Below are positions 9,761 to 21,232 of a stretch of 64,000 nt of DNA, piece by piece. The stretch covers positions 72,051,741 through 72,115,740 of the forward strand of contig CM041465.1 of assembly GCA_023213395.1 (NCBI GenBank), in the 5' to 3' direction. Source of the stretch: Cycas panzhihuaensis. Taxonomy: Eukaryota > Cycadophyta. The notes beneath the pieces are model-generated. The model saw only the letters and a program-made list of their open reading frames with translations. It did no database searches and was not told where the DNA came from. The translations under genes were made by a program, and so were the position numbers. Positions within the stretch are counted from its first letter, which is position 1, and each line of letters opens with the position of its first letter.

Positions 9761-10684
9761 GTCCTGTGTTGTACAGGCACATTTCTTTTGGTAGTATTAT
9801 TCGTCCTCTCTCTTTTCCTCGCTTAGTAGCTATAGCAAAACATTCTTTTCCAAATCTCGTAGTTAGCCATAATCATAATTTCCTTGACTCTAGTTTTTTC
9901 GTAGGCCAAATTCCAATTCCTCTTTGTAACCCTAGCTCATCCTTTTACTTACATACTATTTCACCCCCTATAGATCATCCTCAATAGGATACTCTACAAC
10001 TTCAATCTGTTCATCATGTTTCATCTCTTAGTATTACCCCTTACAAAACCCGATTCAACTTTTCCCAAACCTCTTCAATTTTATATCATCAATATTGTTT
10101 TTTTCCGTTAAATATTTTCTTTTGTCTAAATACCATTCCTAAAAACCTATTAAAGTTTTTTTTTCATAAAGAATATCTATCGTTGATTTCCTATCCATCT
10201 TTCTCCCCCAAAAAGTGTTGTCATCCAATAAAACACGTGCAAATTTTCATCTACATCAAAGGCAAATTCCAAAATTTACCCTTTCTTTCTATACCTTCAA
10301 AGTTATGCTTGATCTCAGTTCATACTTCCACCGTTGGCAATAAGCAATCGTTAATCCATGACTCTTATGATCAATTCTTTTGACAAAATCCTCTCCATAA
10401 ACCATTTCATTTGAAAGCAAAGTGTGCAAATGCAAGGCAAGACTAGGACAAGACAGTTGAAACACCTCACAGGTCCCCAGATCCTAACGATGCAGAACAA
10501 GACACAGCATGTACCTAGCCATAGGAACAAATATCAACAAATACAAGATGCTTGTTAGCAAAGCTCCATAGAAGACGCAAAATCAGGCCAAATCTTCATG
10601 CCCTACAGGATCTAGCAAGAGGTGGTTGGAACATAGACCAAGCTACAAGCAATTCTTAATACTTTGAGGGCGAAGTATTATTTT
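9761..10684 (+). other. Gyp1 3' non-coding region
   Basis: Pyrimidine-rich then A-rich sequence. Short ORFs here (for example 9766-9987) have low-complexity translations with no family resemblance. It ends with ACTTTGAGGGCGAAGTATTA, typical of sequence just upstream of a gypsy 3' LTR. Confidence 0.5.
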
Positions 10685-10698
10685 AAGGGGAGGGGAAT
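10685..10698 (+). other. Gyp1 polypurine tract
   Basis: AAGGGGAGGGGAAT immediately before the LTR start TGTAGC. It primes plus-strand DNA synthesis. Confidence 0.85.
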
Positions 10699-11190
10699 TG
10701 TAGCATTCCAAAATTAAAAAAGAAATCAGTTTTATATGGGGAATTTATTAGGGGGAAGTCAGTTTTTGGAGGAATTAAAAGAATAATCATTTAATTTATT
10801 TTATTATGAAATCGTTTTTTTGGAGAGAAAATTAAGAAGTTGGGTTTGAACGCTATAAATAAAGAGCCTCCCTCATCTGTAAATAATATTGGAGAATTTC
10901 TGTTATAAAGGGATAATGGCCTCGTGCCTATTTGGAGGGACGCTCTCGCCTCAAAGAGGATTCGTCAAGATGTTGGATATTTTGTATCGGTGTTGTCATT
11001 CTGTTAATATTATTTACCATTGTTCACATATGCTATTATTATCTTTGTTGAATATTATTTATGAGGTTGTATTGTTGTAATTATCTGCTATGAGCATATA
11101 AAATTTATGGTTGTGAAGTGTTGTGATCTACTTTGAATATATCTTCATTATTAGAAATAGAGCTTATGTCTGTTGTATTATTTTGGCTCA
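10699..11190 (+). repeat. Gyp1 3' LTR
   Basis: Starts TGTAGCATTCC and ends TTGGCTCA; has a TATAAATA box at 10854-10861. Its last 255 bases match 1-283. At 11191 the sequence switches abruptly to a minus-strand copia integrase. Confidence 0.9.
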
Positions 11191-11875
11191 CCACAAAAGT
11201 CCTATTCATCCGCTTAGATACTCCATTTTGTTGAGGTGTATGTGAAGCAGTGAGCTGTCTTTTGATTCCATGGGCTTTGCAGAATTGATTAAACTCCCTT
11301 GAGGTAACTTCACCTCCATTGTCAGATCTCAACATTTTGATTGAAAATTCTGACTCTTTTTCCATCTCAAGTTTGAATTCCTTGAATTTTTCTAATGCCT
11401 TTGATTTGTGTTTGATGAAGTATACCCAAACCTTGTGTGAAAAATTATCAATGAATATGATGTAGTACAAAGCTCCTCCAAGAGATGTTGTGGACATGGA
11501 TCCACATAGATCTGTATGAACTAATTGCAAAGGTTATGATGCACGCCATGTGTTACCTTTAGGAAAAGGCTTTCTATGTTGTTTTCCCAAAATACATGCT
11601 TCACAAAGACAGTTTGATGTTGACATCTTTGGAAATCCATACACCATGTTTTTGCTAAACATCATTTTGATGTTATTTAGGCTTAAGTGGCCTAGTCTAT
11701 TATGCAAAAGTTGTTCTTTGGTCATAGATTGTGTGACAAAATAAGCTGGTGCAATATCAACTGTAATATTTAATGCATCCAATTTGTAAAGGTTATGGTC
11801 TTCATGACCAATGACAACCACTTGATCATATCTGTCACTAATGGTACATTTCCCACCCTTAAACAATATACTCAT
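11191..11875 (-). pseudogene. CopA integrase, truncated by Gyp1
   Basis: The GAG-pre-integrase zinc segment is intact in pattern (HNRLGHLSLNNIK, then CEACILGKQHRKPFP). The core has LVHTDLCGSM (Asp) and LRSDNGGEVTSREF (Asp). The third catalytic residue is lost: the motif reads HTPQQNGVSKRMNRT, where the family has Glu in place of the Lys. Sequence stops at MNRT where Gyp1 begins. A frameshift or stop near 11531 separates the zinc segment from the core. Confidence 0.92.
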
Positions 11876-12135
11876 CTGTTATTTATCCAATTGACTAACA
11901 AATAAGAGACTTTTATGCATTGACAGTATCAAGTAGGCATCTCCAGTAGGAAATGTGGAAGAAGGGTGATTTGGAGAACGAAAAGAGGCAATTTTGCCTA
12001 CTCTAGATATCTCAATTGATTCATTGTTACCACATGTAACTGTTTGCCCTCTTCCTTCTTTAATGTCATAGAGCAACTTGTCATTTCTTGTCATGTGTCG
12101 AGATGCTCCCAAGTCAATGATCCATCTGCTATCAC
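11876..12135 (-). pseudogene. CopA protease
   Basis: The active-site region reads WIIDLGASRHMT, with Ser of the canonical DSGAS replaced by Leu. The body is LLYDIKEGRGQTVTCGN, then MHKSLLFVSQLDK. A stop at about 11879 splits it from the integrase frame. The same domain in CopC lies at 27775-28160. Confidence 0.85.
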
Positions 12136-12322
12136 TTTGAGAGTTGTGATAAGCATAAAATAATTTTTTCTCAATAGCAAATTAATTTGTGTGGTGTTGG
12201 TTGCCACTTCTAAAGACCCCCCTTCTTCTTTGACCTCCTTGAAATCTAACTCAATTTAGTCTAGGGGGTTGTTGTTGTTACTACTGATGTGGTTGTTGTT
12301 GCTTTTGTTGTTTACGTGCTTG
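12136..12322 (-). other. CopA gag-protease linker
   Basis: Q/N-rich when translated, frames broken; corresponds to 28160-28256 in CopC. Confidence 0.55.
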
Positions 12323-13147
12323 CTAAAATTGTTGTTGTTGCTGCAAGTCAGATTGTTTTTTCTGACATTTTAGTACAATATGGTCCATCCCGCCATAATA
12401 ATGATATATAACATTGGCTTTTGATGTGCCAATATTCATATTCTCAAACTGTTTATGAAGAGATTGTTTGGAATTTTTCTTGGCCTTATATTTGGCACTA
12501 AATGCACTTGATGTTGATGGTTCATCCTGTCGAGAGTAGATTTGTTTTTCTCGAAGTAAAAGACTCTCAAGTCCATTAAAAGACAATGTGCTAAGTGTGT
12601 TGTCTCTTGTAATTAAAGATATGAATCCGTTGTACTCCTTTAGTAATGCATGCAATGTGGCAATCACAACTTTATCCTTTGAAGCTGGTTTCCCAAGAGT
12701 ATTCAACTCGTTACTTCTTTCTTTGATGGAACACAAAAATGTCGACATAGGCTCAACATATCTCAAAGTATACAACTTAGCTTTTGTCATAATAATGTGA
12801 GCATTATCTCGCCTTTCATACAATGAAATCAAAGTGTCCCAAGGTTCCTTTGAAATACGAGCACAAGCAATATTTTGATCAACATTCACATCAATAATCA
12901 TATGGAGAAATACTAAGGCTATTTCATCCTTAGCTTCCCAAGCAGTAACTAAAGCACGATCAGGCTGAATGATTACATTGTTATCAGTTGGGCTTCTATT
13001 TGGAATAGGTTTAGGATTCTTCTTAGATACAAATACCTAAAATTCATTCATGATCAACAAATTTTATGTTTGCCTTTTCCATTCTTGATAATTATCTTGT
13101 CCATTTAGCTTTATGGTATATGCATTAAGCATATTAAGAGCAGCCAT
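12323..13147 (-). pseudogene. CopA Gag
   Basis: Starts at ATG 13147 with an N-terminal block LNGQDNYQEWKRQT, two stops in the next 30 codons, then an open 192-codon frame from 12901: KEPWDTLISLYERRDNAHI, LYTLRYVEPMSTFLCSIKE, FISLITRDNTLSTLSFNGLE. The zinc knuckle has lost its cysteines (IYHYYGGMDHIVLKC). It ends in a poly-Gln run near 12323. Residues align with CopC gag at 28256-29200, so the two elements are one family. Confidence 0.88.
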
Positions 13148-14419
13148 AGTGTTAAAGCTATTTAAGGTTTCTTGAAGCTAGCAGATGACTAAGAGACTCA
13201 AAGCTTGCATCACTTAAGTTTCACCTTCTAACATACCAACAACCCTGATCTTATAAGAAAGATCCAACAACTGAAGAGAGTGATGTGGGGTGGAGGACTA
13301 AGCAAAAAATTGGTCCTATAAGAGAAAAATAATAATACACAAATAGTAAACAAGTAATAAAGCCAAGAGAGAGTACAAAAAAACAACACAAATTTTTACA
13401 TGGAAAATCTCGACAGAGTGCCAAGGTAAAAAACCACCGAGCAAAGGTCTCTTTTTTATTAGCAGCAGGATCTTTTTTTTTTTCTAATGTACATACATAT
13501 CAATACAACAGCTTGATAGGACTTATATCAGATAAACACCAACTCCAAAAGTACAACAAAAAGATGCGCCAAAAAGTTGTAACAAAAAAGGCTACATCGA
13601 AAAGGGAAAAGCAAAAAGTTACTTTCTTGCTCTGTCTGCGGCCTATCAGCCGCATCTGGAATAGCCTAATGGCCATGAGCAGCTTTCAGTTGCCCAAAGG
13701 GGGCACAACTTGCCCCCCCTAGACACCCCCAACCTTTTAGCACCCGACGCAATGCTCAGGTCGAGGACAATTTTACACATCAACTATATAGTCATCATGT
13801 TGGAAGCCTGAATCGACTTCACATCCAACAAGTCCAACTCTGACCTTTCTAAATAAATCCAATAGTTGACCAGGTCAAATCTAGAACAAGGCTAGGTAGG
13901 GTTGATTTACACGATCATACCATGTTTTCCTTGGGATTCACAACCCCTAGGGAATGTACTAAGCTTGAGATTTTTAGAGGCAAGGTTTTAACCATTTTCG
14001 AGGTTCTCCAACAAAATTTTTAAAGCAATTTTTAATGATTAAAGTAAACTTAAGAGTAAATTGCTTAAATGAATGTTGTTACTGCTTTACAATGCTTGAT
14101 AAAAACTCAATAAAAGGAGCTTCAAATGAAGCAATTTGAGTACATAAAATAGTACAAAGTGTTTTAAAAAACACCTAAAAAAAAATGTTAAAGTGCCAAA
14201 TGAAGATATGCTTGCTTCAATATTGTGCCTTGAGTGGTTTCATTTTAATGCAAATAAACAACTGCAAAATACTAATTTTAATGAAGTGCGCCAAGGAATC
14301 AAGCCACCACCACAATGTTAGGACTTTAAAATAGTCTTAACCAGCCTCAAAATAAAGTGATTTTTATTAAAATAAGTGATTTTGTACCCTTTTTAAGACT
14401 TAGGGCATAAAGGTCACCT
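13148..14419 (-). other. CopA leader, gag-proximal part
   Basis: Excluding the insertion at 13317-13830, this aligns with CopC 29210-30060 (shared CTTGAGAT, CCAAATGAA, CTTGCTT blocks). Non-coding; ORFs such as 13513-13722 are in the inserted LTR and unsupported. It ends at the CACCT duplication flanking GypD. Confidence 0.7.
13317..13830 (-). mobile_element. 514-bp solo-LTR-like insertion in CopA leader
   Basis: Comparison with the colinear CopC leader (29200-29400) shows extra DNA here. It is flanked by GGTCC (13312-13316) and AGTCC (13831-13835), a 5-bp near-duplication. Read on minus it starts TGTTGGATGTG, as an LTR should; the far end reads TATA instead of the expected CA. It contains the ACATGGAAAATCTC / GGTAAAAAACCACC pair often seen near plant copia LTR ends. 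No internal region or second LTR was found. Confidence 0.6.
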
Positions 14420-15090
14420 TGTGTGCACCTCTTCTTATAACAGATTAATAATAAAAGACATCATCATACAAGAAGGACACAAGTTTCTTCTGGAGCACAA
14501 ATAACCAACTTCTTTATGGAAAAAGAGGGCACTGCGTCTGGTCCTCTCACAACCAGACGCAGGCTTGAGCAGTTACAAAAGAGTTAAGACAGTCTGCAAT
14601 TAAGATATGTTGATGTTTCTTTCCTATCTACATACATACATACATGCATACATGCTTACATATATCTCCCGATATTCCCGTTTTGACCTATATATTCTCT
14701 TATACAGTTACATAGTTACACATTGATATAACTACTTTCTAGTTACTTTCTAACTAATGCAACCCAAATTTCTTAAGGAGTGCCCCCATTACATTGTTCC
14801 TGCCCGAGCTGCCCAGTCGTCTATGTCTGTTGCCTTCAGAGTCCGCACCTAGTTGCACTGCAGTCCGCACTTGGTTGCACTATAGTCCCTGCTGGTTGCA
14901 CTGCAGTCTTTGTTGATTGCACTATAGTTCGTGCTGGTTGCACTGCACCTACACCTGGTTGTACTACAGTCCCTGCTGGTTGCACTGTAGTCCACACCTA
15001 GTTGCACTATAGTCCTTACTGGTTGCACTGCAGTCCGTGCTAGTTGCACTACAGTCCATTCAAAAATTGAGAATACTTTGGCCGCACACA
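14420..15090 (-). repeat. GypD 3' LTR
   Basis: 671 bp. Contains a TACA microsatellite near 14630-14660 and a tandem array at 14845-15060. By eye the first 200 bases differ from the partner at about 14 positions. Confidence 0.94.
14845..15060. repeat. ~21-bp tandem array in GypD LTR
   Basis: About ten degenerate copies of a unit like GGTTGCACTACAGTCCCTGC. The same array, with different copy order and number, is in the other LTR at 23895-24082. Confidence 0.88.
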
Positions 15091-15102
15091 TCTCCCTTGC
15101 AG
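15091..15102 (-). other. GypD polypurine tract
   Basis: TCTCCCTTGCAG on plus; minus reads CTGCAAGGGAGA directly before the LTR start TGTGTGC. Confidence 0.75.
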
Positions 15103-15192
15103 CCACTTTGAACGAGTAGCATACTCGTTCCAAAATTTCAAAACTTCAACTTTTCATTTCTTCATCTGATTTTCTATAATCCTTGCCTTTTC

Positions 15193-16811
15193 TCATCGAA
15201 TACATTCCCTTTCTGGCTCTACAATCTGAGGAGGTAGTCTTAACCCGTTCTGTTTCACATATTCACATAACAGAACTACATCCTGCATTGTATCCAACAA
15301 AGCTAATGTTGGCATTTCCCCAATATGCAGTTGTTCAATCTCTTGATTTAGTTCATTATTCAATCTTTGTACCAATTCCAATTCTTTCCTATAAGCATTC
15401 TGTTCCTTCCACAAATTTTTGCAACGTTCAATTTCCTCATCTGATTTTAATATCCATGCTCCTAACTGATGGTGTACTGACTACATATCTCCAGGAATGT
15501 ACCTGTTAAATCTTTCTTTGAACTGTTTTAACTGAGGTCCTACCTCATCCACATCATCAACCCAATCCATTATAAATTTCTTTAAAGAATCCAATTTTTC
15601 CTTTGTCATTTGATGGACTCTTTTCAACGATTCTTCCAGTGGCCTAGCTCTGCTTTCCAATTCTGTAACTAGTTGCCTAGTTACTTTAGCCAAGAATGAA
15701 GTTCTCCAGTTTGTTACATCTTGAAGATCGCATTCCATAGGATCCAATCCTTCCTCCAATATTTCCTTATCTACATTACATTCTATTTCTGGTGGTTGAT
15801 TGTCTAATTTTTTTATAATTTCCCTTTTCTTTTTCTCTTGGGCTAATCTTCTTCTTTTTTGTTTCTGAACTTCGCTTTCTATTTCCATTTCCTCCTACTT
15901 CCTTTTTCCTTTTGCTTCTGCTTCTTTCTCCTCCTCTTTCTCTACTTCAATTGTTGGCACTTTTTCCGAACTCTAAACTTTTCCTGCCTGTCTTTCTAGC
16001 AACCTGATTTCTACCTTTTTATCTTCTTCTCCTCATTTTCAACCTGTCCTTTAATGTCAACAGTGACTTTCCTCATGTTATATTGGGTCTGCACCCATTC
16101 CTGAACTTCACCTCGTATTTCTTCCCACTTTTCTACAAATATGTTACAACTTGTCCAATAAGCTAATGGAGCTTGCTCTTCCTTTGCTATAGGCATAATA
16201 GCATCTGGACACTGAAAAAGAAGTAATCCTTGTAGGATTGTCACATAACAAAAGGAAATAGTTTTGATAGATTCATGAATTGTTTGTAAATTTTTCCTTA
16301 CTCTTTCTGCCACAAATTTTGCCCAATTTAAACATTTCCCTTCAGCCACCTTATTGATCATTGTCCTCAAATTAGTTGGCACAAACAAGTTTTTATGATT
16401 TAATACAATTCTAGTAAAAATAAAATGTGCTAAAAACCACTTTTTTGGAGATTGCATCCCTGCAATTTTGATGCCTGAAGTGGAGGCGTCCTTACTAGTA
16501 GCACCAATTATTCTTGTTGCTTCCTCTCGAGTTATTTGGGGGTCTTGTTTGATAATTTCTCCTTCCTTCAGAAGCCCTGTCACAACTGCTATAGATGCTT
16601 CCGAGATCTGCAATATATCTGGATATTGTGCTAATAAAGATAATATTGTTTGCCAAAATTCTACCGAATTTGGGAAAGTTCCTACCATTATAAATTCATG
16701 CAGCCTTGCTTTGGTAAGTAATCTTTCCCTTTCATCATCCTTTTCCATTACTTCCCATTCAGCACGAATTCGAGAGTCGTCTTTCTCTTTGATTAAAATT
16801 GTCTTCGTCAT
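15193..16811 (-). pseudogene. GypD ORF3, env-position protein
   Basis: Three open pieces (16811-16011, 15888-15481, 15414-15193), about 475 codons, lie after integrase; the first is in a different frame from the other two. The N-terminal part has VVTGLLKEGE, then GIKIAGMQSPKKWFLAHF and NWAKFVAERVRKN. The C-terminal part is highly charged and coiled-coil-like (KQKRRRLAQEKKKREIIKKL). I see no signal peptide or clear membrane segment, so it is not an obvious envelope. GypF has a homologue at 37514-38229 (ITGLPKEGE, GIRVAD, W-A/N-W spacing). Comparable position to the third ORF of Athila elements; function unknown. Confidence 0.75.
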
Positions 16812-17339
16812 AATTCAGTTTGCTCCAATGTATCGTCTTCCTGGCTGTAATTAATCTGCAATTACCGTCTTCTCTACGACTGTGAACTGAAGTTCTTCTT
16901 CGCAACCTCTGAATACCACTGTGATCCTTGGCCGCGAGAACGGACTGTGCTTCTTGTCTGGAAATCTAGGTACTTCGGTCGCGACTGCAACTGTTTTCTG
17001 TAACTGTTGTCCTTCCCTCGTAAATCTAGTGCAATAATTGTTTGCTGCATTGTTTAACTGCAGCCGTGCTCCTTCAAAAAGCTAATTAGAATGTGATTAT
17101 TCATCATTTCTATGGGTGCCACCGTGCCACAATTGTCGAGGCACCAACTTCCATTGATAGTCATGCCACGTTGCTTATCTCCGTTATGATGAATCTTTAG
17201 TCCACGATTGATCTTGTCTTGTCCGCACCCACGCTCTTGTACCATACCTTACCGTAGCACTTTATTAGATGTCACCTCATTCTTTGTAATATCTTTGCAT
17301 CACACCAATCGGTAGTTGTCACATCCTTAATGCCTTTTT
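16812..17339 (-). other. GypD spacer between integrase and ORF3
   Basis: No supported coding; the ORF at 17054-17245 has no family resemblance. May hold a splice acceptor for ORF3, which cannot be judged by eye. Confidence 0.5.
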
Positions 17340-18614
17340 CTAAGGAGATCTTGCCCCTTGGTTATTTATGCTCGGTTTTTTTTCTTTTAATATTCTATAC
17401 AATTTTATTCTACTGCCATTGATCAATTTGGTCAATGGCTGGCCATCCAACTGTTGTAATTTAACAGCTCCATTTTCATAAATACGATTAATTCTATAAG
17501 GTCCTAACCACCTTACTTTCATTTTACCAGGCTTAATTTTAAACTTACTATCGTACAATAATACCAAATCATTTTCCTTGTACTCAGGTTTTTTAAGGTG
17601 GCGGTCATGCCAAGCTTTTTGCCTTTTCTTTTCAATCTGCAGCTCCCATAAAGCTCATGCTCGAGTCTCGTCCAATTTCATCAATTGTATTAACCTCTGA
17701 TCATAAGAAATTTCAGGTTCCGCTCTAAGATATTGAGCCACCCTCAAACTTTCTGCTTGAAACTCTAAAGGAACCACAACTTCTATTCCATAAGCCAACT
17801 GAAATGGAGTATGCTTATGTGATCTTTTCTTCATTGTTCTGTCCGCCCACAGAACTGAATGCAATTTTTCTGCCCAATCTGTTCGTTGCCCATTACAGAT
17901 TTTCATCAGAGCAATCTTCAGAATTTTGTTTGTGCTCTCCACTTGACCATTTGCTCTAGGATAATATGGCGAAGATTTGCCATGTTGTATCAAAAATTCC
18001 GAGGTCAAGTATTTTATTTTTTGATCTAAAAAGCTTCCTCCTTGATCTGATACAATTTCCAAGGGACAACCAAATCTTACTATAATAACTTCGTACAAAA
18101 AACGAGTTGTACCTCTTGCATCACACTTCTTCATCGGTTTGGCTTCTGTCCATTTGGTCAGAAAATCTGTGGCTACCAATATATATCGTGCATTCATCCT
18201 TCTTGTTGGGGGGCTATTTGGTTCCACGAAATCCAATCCCCATTTCTCAAATGGAGCTTGGGCCAGGATAGGATGAAGGGGCAGATAATTTTGTTTAGAA
18301 GGCTTGCCAGTTCGTTGACAGATGTCGCAGGATTTTACCCATTTCTCAGCATCTTCGAACAATGTCGGCAACCATAATCCCACCGTCAATATCTTCCGTG
18401 TTGTGGCTTCTCCCCCATGATGAGATGAAGCTATTCCTTCATGTGCTTCCCTCAAGATTGGTTGTACTTCATGTTGAAGTATGCACCTTCGTAAGACTTC
18501 ATCTGGCCCAAGTTTGTATAACATACCGCCTATCAATTGAAAAGGGAAGGCTTTCTTGATGAAACTCTTCTTTTCTGCCTTTTCTAGTCCCTTAGGTGTT
18601 TGTCGTATGGACAA
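17340..18614 (-). CDS. GypD integrase (open 319-codon core plus C-terminal GPY segment)
   Basis: The zinc finger has HEGIASSHHGGEATTRK and SCDICQRTGKPSKQ (HHCC). The DDE triad is at GLDFVEP, VSDQGGSFLD and ANGQVESTNK. The frame is open from 18614 to 17655; a stop at about 17655 separates the C-terminal segment 17567-17340. That segment has VRWLGPYRINRIYENGAVKL, the GPY/F module, and no chromodomain afterwards. Catalyses insertion of the element cDNA. One atypical residue follows the first Asp (FVEP where FVGP is usual). Confidence 0.95.
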
Positions 18615-18659
18615 ATATTCCGCGATTCCTTCATACCATGATGGGACAACTTTGATAGA

Positions 18660-19138
18660 GAATAGCTTATGATCTGGTCACCTAGTTCTCCTACTTGTAT
18701 CCTAGATAGTTGATCAGGTATCACATGCTTTTCACCCTTTTTCACCACAATTTTGAACATGAATTCCTGGAAAAGCATTAGCCAACGGCTAATCCTTCCC
18801 TACAAAATTGGTTTATTAATCAAATATTGCAAAGCTTGATGATCAACAAAAAATACAAATTGATTGGCCAATAAATAATGTCAAAATTTTTGCAAGGCAT
18901 ACACCATGCCTAACGCTTATCGTTCAGTAACTGTATAGTTACGCTCGGCGGATGTTAGTTTCCGACTTGCAAAAGTAATGGGAAGATCTATTTTCTCATC
19001 AGGCTGTTGAGCCAATACACATCCAATGGCATATAATGAAGCATCTACATGCACATGGAACGGTTTGTTCCAGTATGGAAACTTAAGCACAGGGGCTTCT
19101 ACTATCTTTTTCTTCAAGGCATCAAAAGATAGTTGTTG
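18660..19138 (-). pseudogene. GypD RNase H
   Basis: Blocks APVLKFPYWNKPFHVHVDAS, YAIGCVLAQ, PITFASRKLTSAERNYTVTE, then after stops FFVDHQALQYL, GRISRWLMLFQEF and HVIPDQLSRI. This is a complete but interrupted gypsy RNase H between RT and integrase. Confidence 0.9.
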
Positions 19139-20287
19139 TCACATTGTCCATTCCCATTTGTTTTCTTTTTTCAATAAGGACTCAAAGGGATAAGCAATTT
19201 GCGCATATCCTCTTATGAATTTCCGATAATATCTAGTCATTCCCAAAAATCTCTTAAGATTTTTTGGGTTTTGCGGAACAGGAAATTTCAAGATCACTTC
19301 AACTTTCATTGGATCTATCATTAGTCCTTCTTTTGAGACAATGTGTCCCAACAAAGATCCAAATGGTACCATAAAGGTACATTTGTCAGGGTTCAAGCAC
19401 AATCTATTTTCCCTGCATAATTCCAACATTAACCTTAACTGAAACAAATGGTCCTGTAAAAGGCTATAAAAGGTCCAATCATCTAAGAATACTTCAATTG
19501 CTTTTCCTATCAACTTTCAAAAGATATTCAAAATTATTCTTTGGAAAGTTGCCGGAGTATTTGTTAGCCCAAATGGCATAACCCTGTAGGCATACGTGCC
19601 CCATTCTGTGACAAATGTTGTTTTCAACTGGTCTTTAGGTGCTATTCGGACCTAATTATAGTCGTTGAACCCATCTGTGAATGAGAATATCTCATGCCCT
19701 ACTACCTTTTCCAATATATCTTCTATTAAAGGTATTGGGAGTGGATCTTTCTTCGTGGATTTATTTAAAGCCCTGTAATCCACACATACACGAAGTTTCC
19801 CATTCTTTTTGGGTACCACCACTATTGGGCTTACCCATTCACTGTTTTCCACTTCAAAGATATAACCGGCTTCTAACAATTTGTCCAACTCATCCTTGAC
19901 TTGTTCTTTATATCGGGGGTTCATCCTGTAAGGTCTTTGCCTTACTGGTTTTGCACCTTCCATTAAATCAATCTTGTGTTCACCTATTTCTAGGGGGATT
20001 CCCTTTAGGTCCTTGTAGGACCATGCGAAAACATCCTTAAATTCATTGAAAAGGGATGTCGCTTTTTGTATCATTTCGAGCTCCCAATAATCACCTACTT
20101 GTATCCATTTAGGATCTTCTTTTGTTCCAACATTAATTGGTTTCAGTTGGAGCTTCTTCCTTTGGATAGTTTTTCCATCCGGATTTAATCCATAGGTTGG
20201 TGCCTGAGAGATCTCTTTTTGTCCATATTCATGTGAGAATATGTTTGTGGGAAATTTCTTGCTTCCTCTTGATTTATTTGACAACAA
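19139..20287 (-). CDS. GypD reverse transcriptase
   Basis: An open frame from 20287 to 19652 holds VFAWSYKDLKGIPLEIGEHK, VRQRPYRMNP, WVSPIVVVPKKNGKLRVCVD, YRALNKSTKKDPLPIP and FSFTDGF. After a stop it continues QVRIAPKDQLKTTFVTEWG, YRVMPFGLTNTPATFQ, then the catalytic box FLDD (19478-19489) and LGMTRYYRKFIRGYA. FLDD replaces the usual Y-x-D-D but keeps both aspartates; Athila elements also have F in the first position. One stop at about 19650 and one near 19514 interrupt it. Confidence 0.94.
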
Positions 20288-20445
20288 TTCTTCTTTTCAA
20301 AGAAAGATACATTTTTCTAGTTAGAAATTTCAACCAAACTTTTAGACAAAGTATACAGGCAATCTCTTTGAGTTTTATTAAAAGAGGGATCTTTTACAAA
20401 ATTTTCTTTCTTTCCAAGGTTACCTCCTTTACTTTTTTCCAGTTG

Positions 20446-21232
20446 TTATTTATCTGGACAGGACTCCATAAGGTAACAATTTGAAGATTTATCTCCTAAT
20501 CCTTCCCATGCAGATTGTAACCAGTCCGGCAAATATATTGATGAAACCTCGCTTGAAATCTGAGGAGGAGTCTTCAGAGCTTGAAATGTCGTTTCCAAAC
20601 AAGGGCTGACTGTAGTGGTTGTTGAAGCAGTGGTTGTGGATTTCGTATCTACGTCTTCTACTTTTTCTATTTGAGGTCCATCCGAATAAAGGGGTAATAC
20701 TACTTTGTTCCCTACAGAATGCAGAGTAAAGGTTAGTTTTCCCCAATCTTGCAATGCTTCTGTTGCAAGCAGCCATGGTCATCCCAAAAGTGCAGGGTAT
20801 GTTTTATTTTGATTTTGCATTCTTACAACTACAAAATCTAAACATACTATGATTCACCTTTATCGGGATATTCAACAAAGATCCCATTGGTCGAACTTGC
20901 AATTGATTTGCCAATCGAATTGCATAATCTGGAGAAACCATTTCCGGCCATCCCAATGAAATCCATGTGGTTTCAAGAAGCACATTTACTATTGATCCAC
21001 CATCTATAACAGTTTTACAAATCATTGCACCAAAGAGAGTCATAGGGACTCTTGGATCAGTTGCATCTGTCTTCAAGGCCCTTAATCTGAGCTTTTCAAT
21101 TTGATCCAAAATCGCTTGTTGGAAGTAGCCAGCTTCCCACCATCTGAAGATTGTAGTAATAGGAATGGAAATTCCTGTTTCAATTAATACTTCCCTCATT
21201 CCTTGTATTTTCTGCCATGGATTCCTCCCCAA
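20446..21232 (-). pseudogene. GypD aspartic protease and spacer to RT
   Basis: VPMTLFGAMICKTVIDGGSI (active site DGGS at about 20993-21004), followed by RLANQLQVRPMGSL and, in another frame, LQDWGKLTFTLHS. A S/T-rich linker (20446-20620) leads to the RT frame. GypF protease has the same layout (VIVDGGAAVNVL, NWEKVTFTLLD). Confidence 0.88.

Larger units (their letters stand above)
1..11190 (+). mobile_element. Gyp1: plus-strand LTR element with gag remnant, no pol, containing two nested elements
   Basis: The element starts left of the window. Bases 1-283 are the inner part of its 5' LTR and 10699-11190 its 3' LTR; the two share a long colinear stretch ending in TTTTGGCTCA. A primer binding site TGGTATCAGAGC follows the first LTR, and a purine tract precedes the second. 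After removing Cop2 (516-2722) and CopB (4235-9502), about 2.9 kb of interior remains, with a gag-like remnant but no protease, RT, RNase H or integrase. The 3' end abuts a broken copia integrase at 11191, so Gyp1 inserted into CopA. Superfamily is inferred from the gag-like segment and is uncertain. The left target duplication lies outside the window. Confidence 0.82.

Noticed and set aside
9766-9987. 73-codon plus-strand ORF in Gyp1 tail
   Set aside because: Low-complexity S/P/H-rich translation with no start context; continues from a broken gag-like frame.
14849-15133. 94-codon ORF with repeated CSATSRDYSAT pattern
   Set aside because: Translation of the 21-bp LTR tandem array, not a protein.
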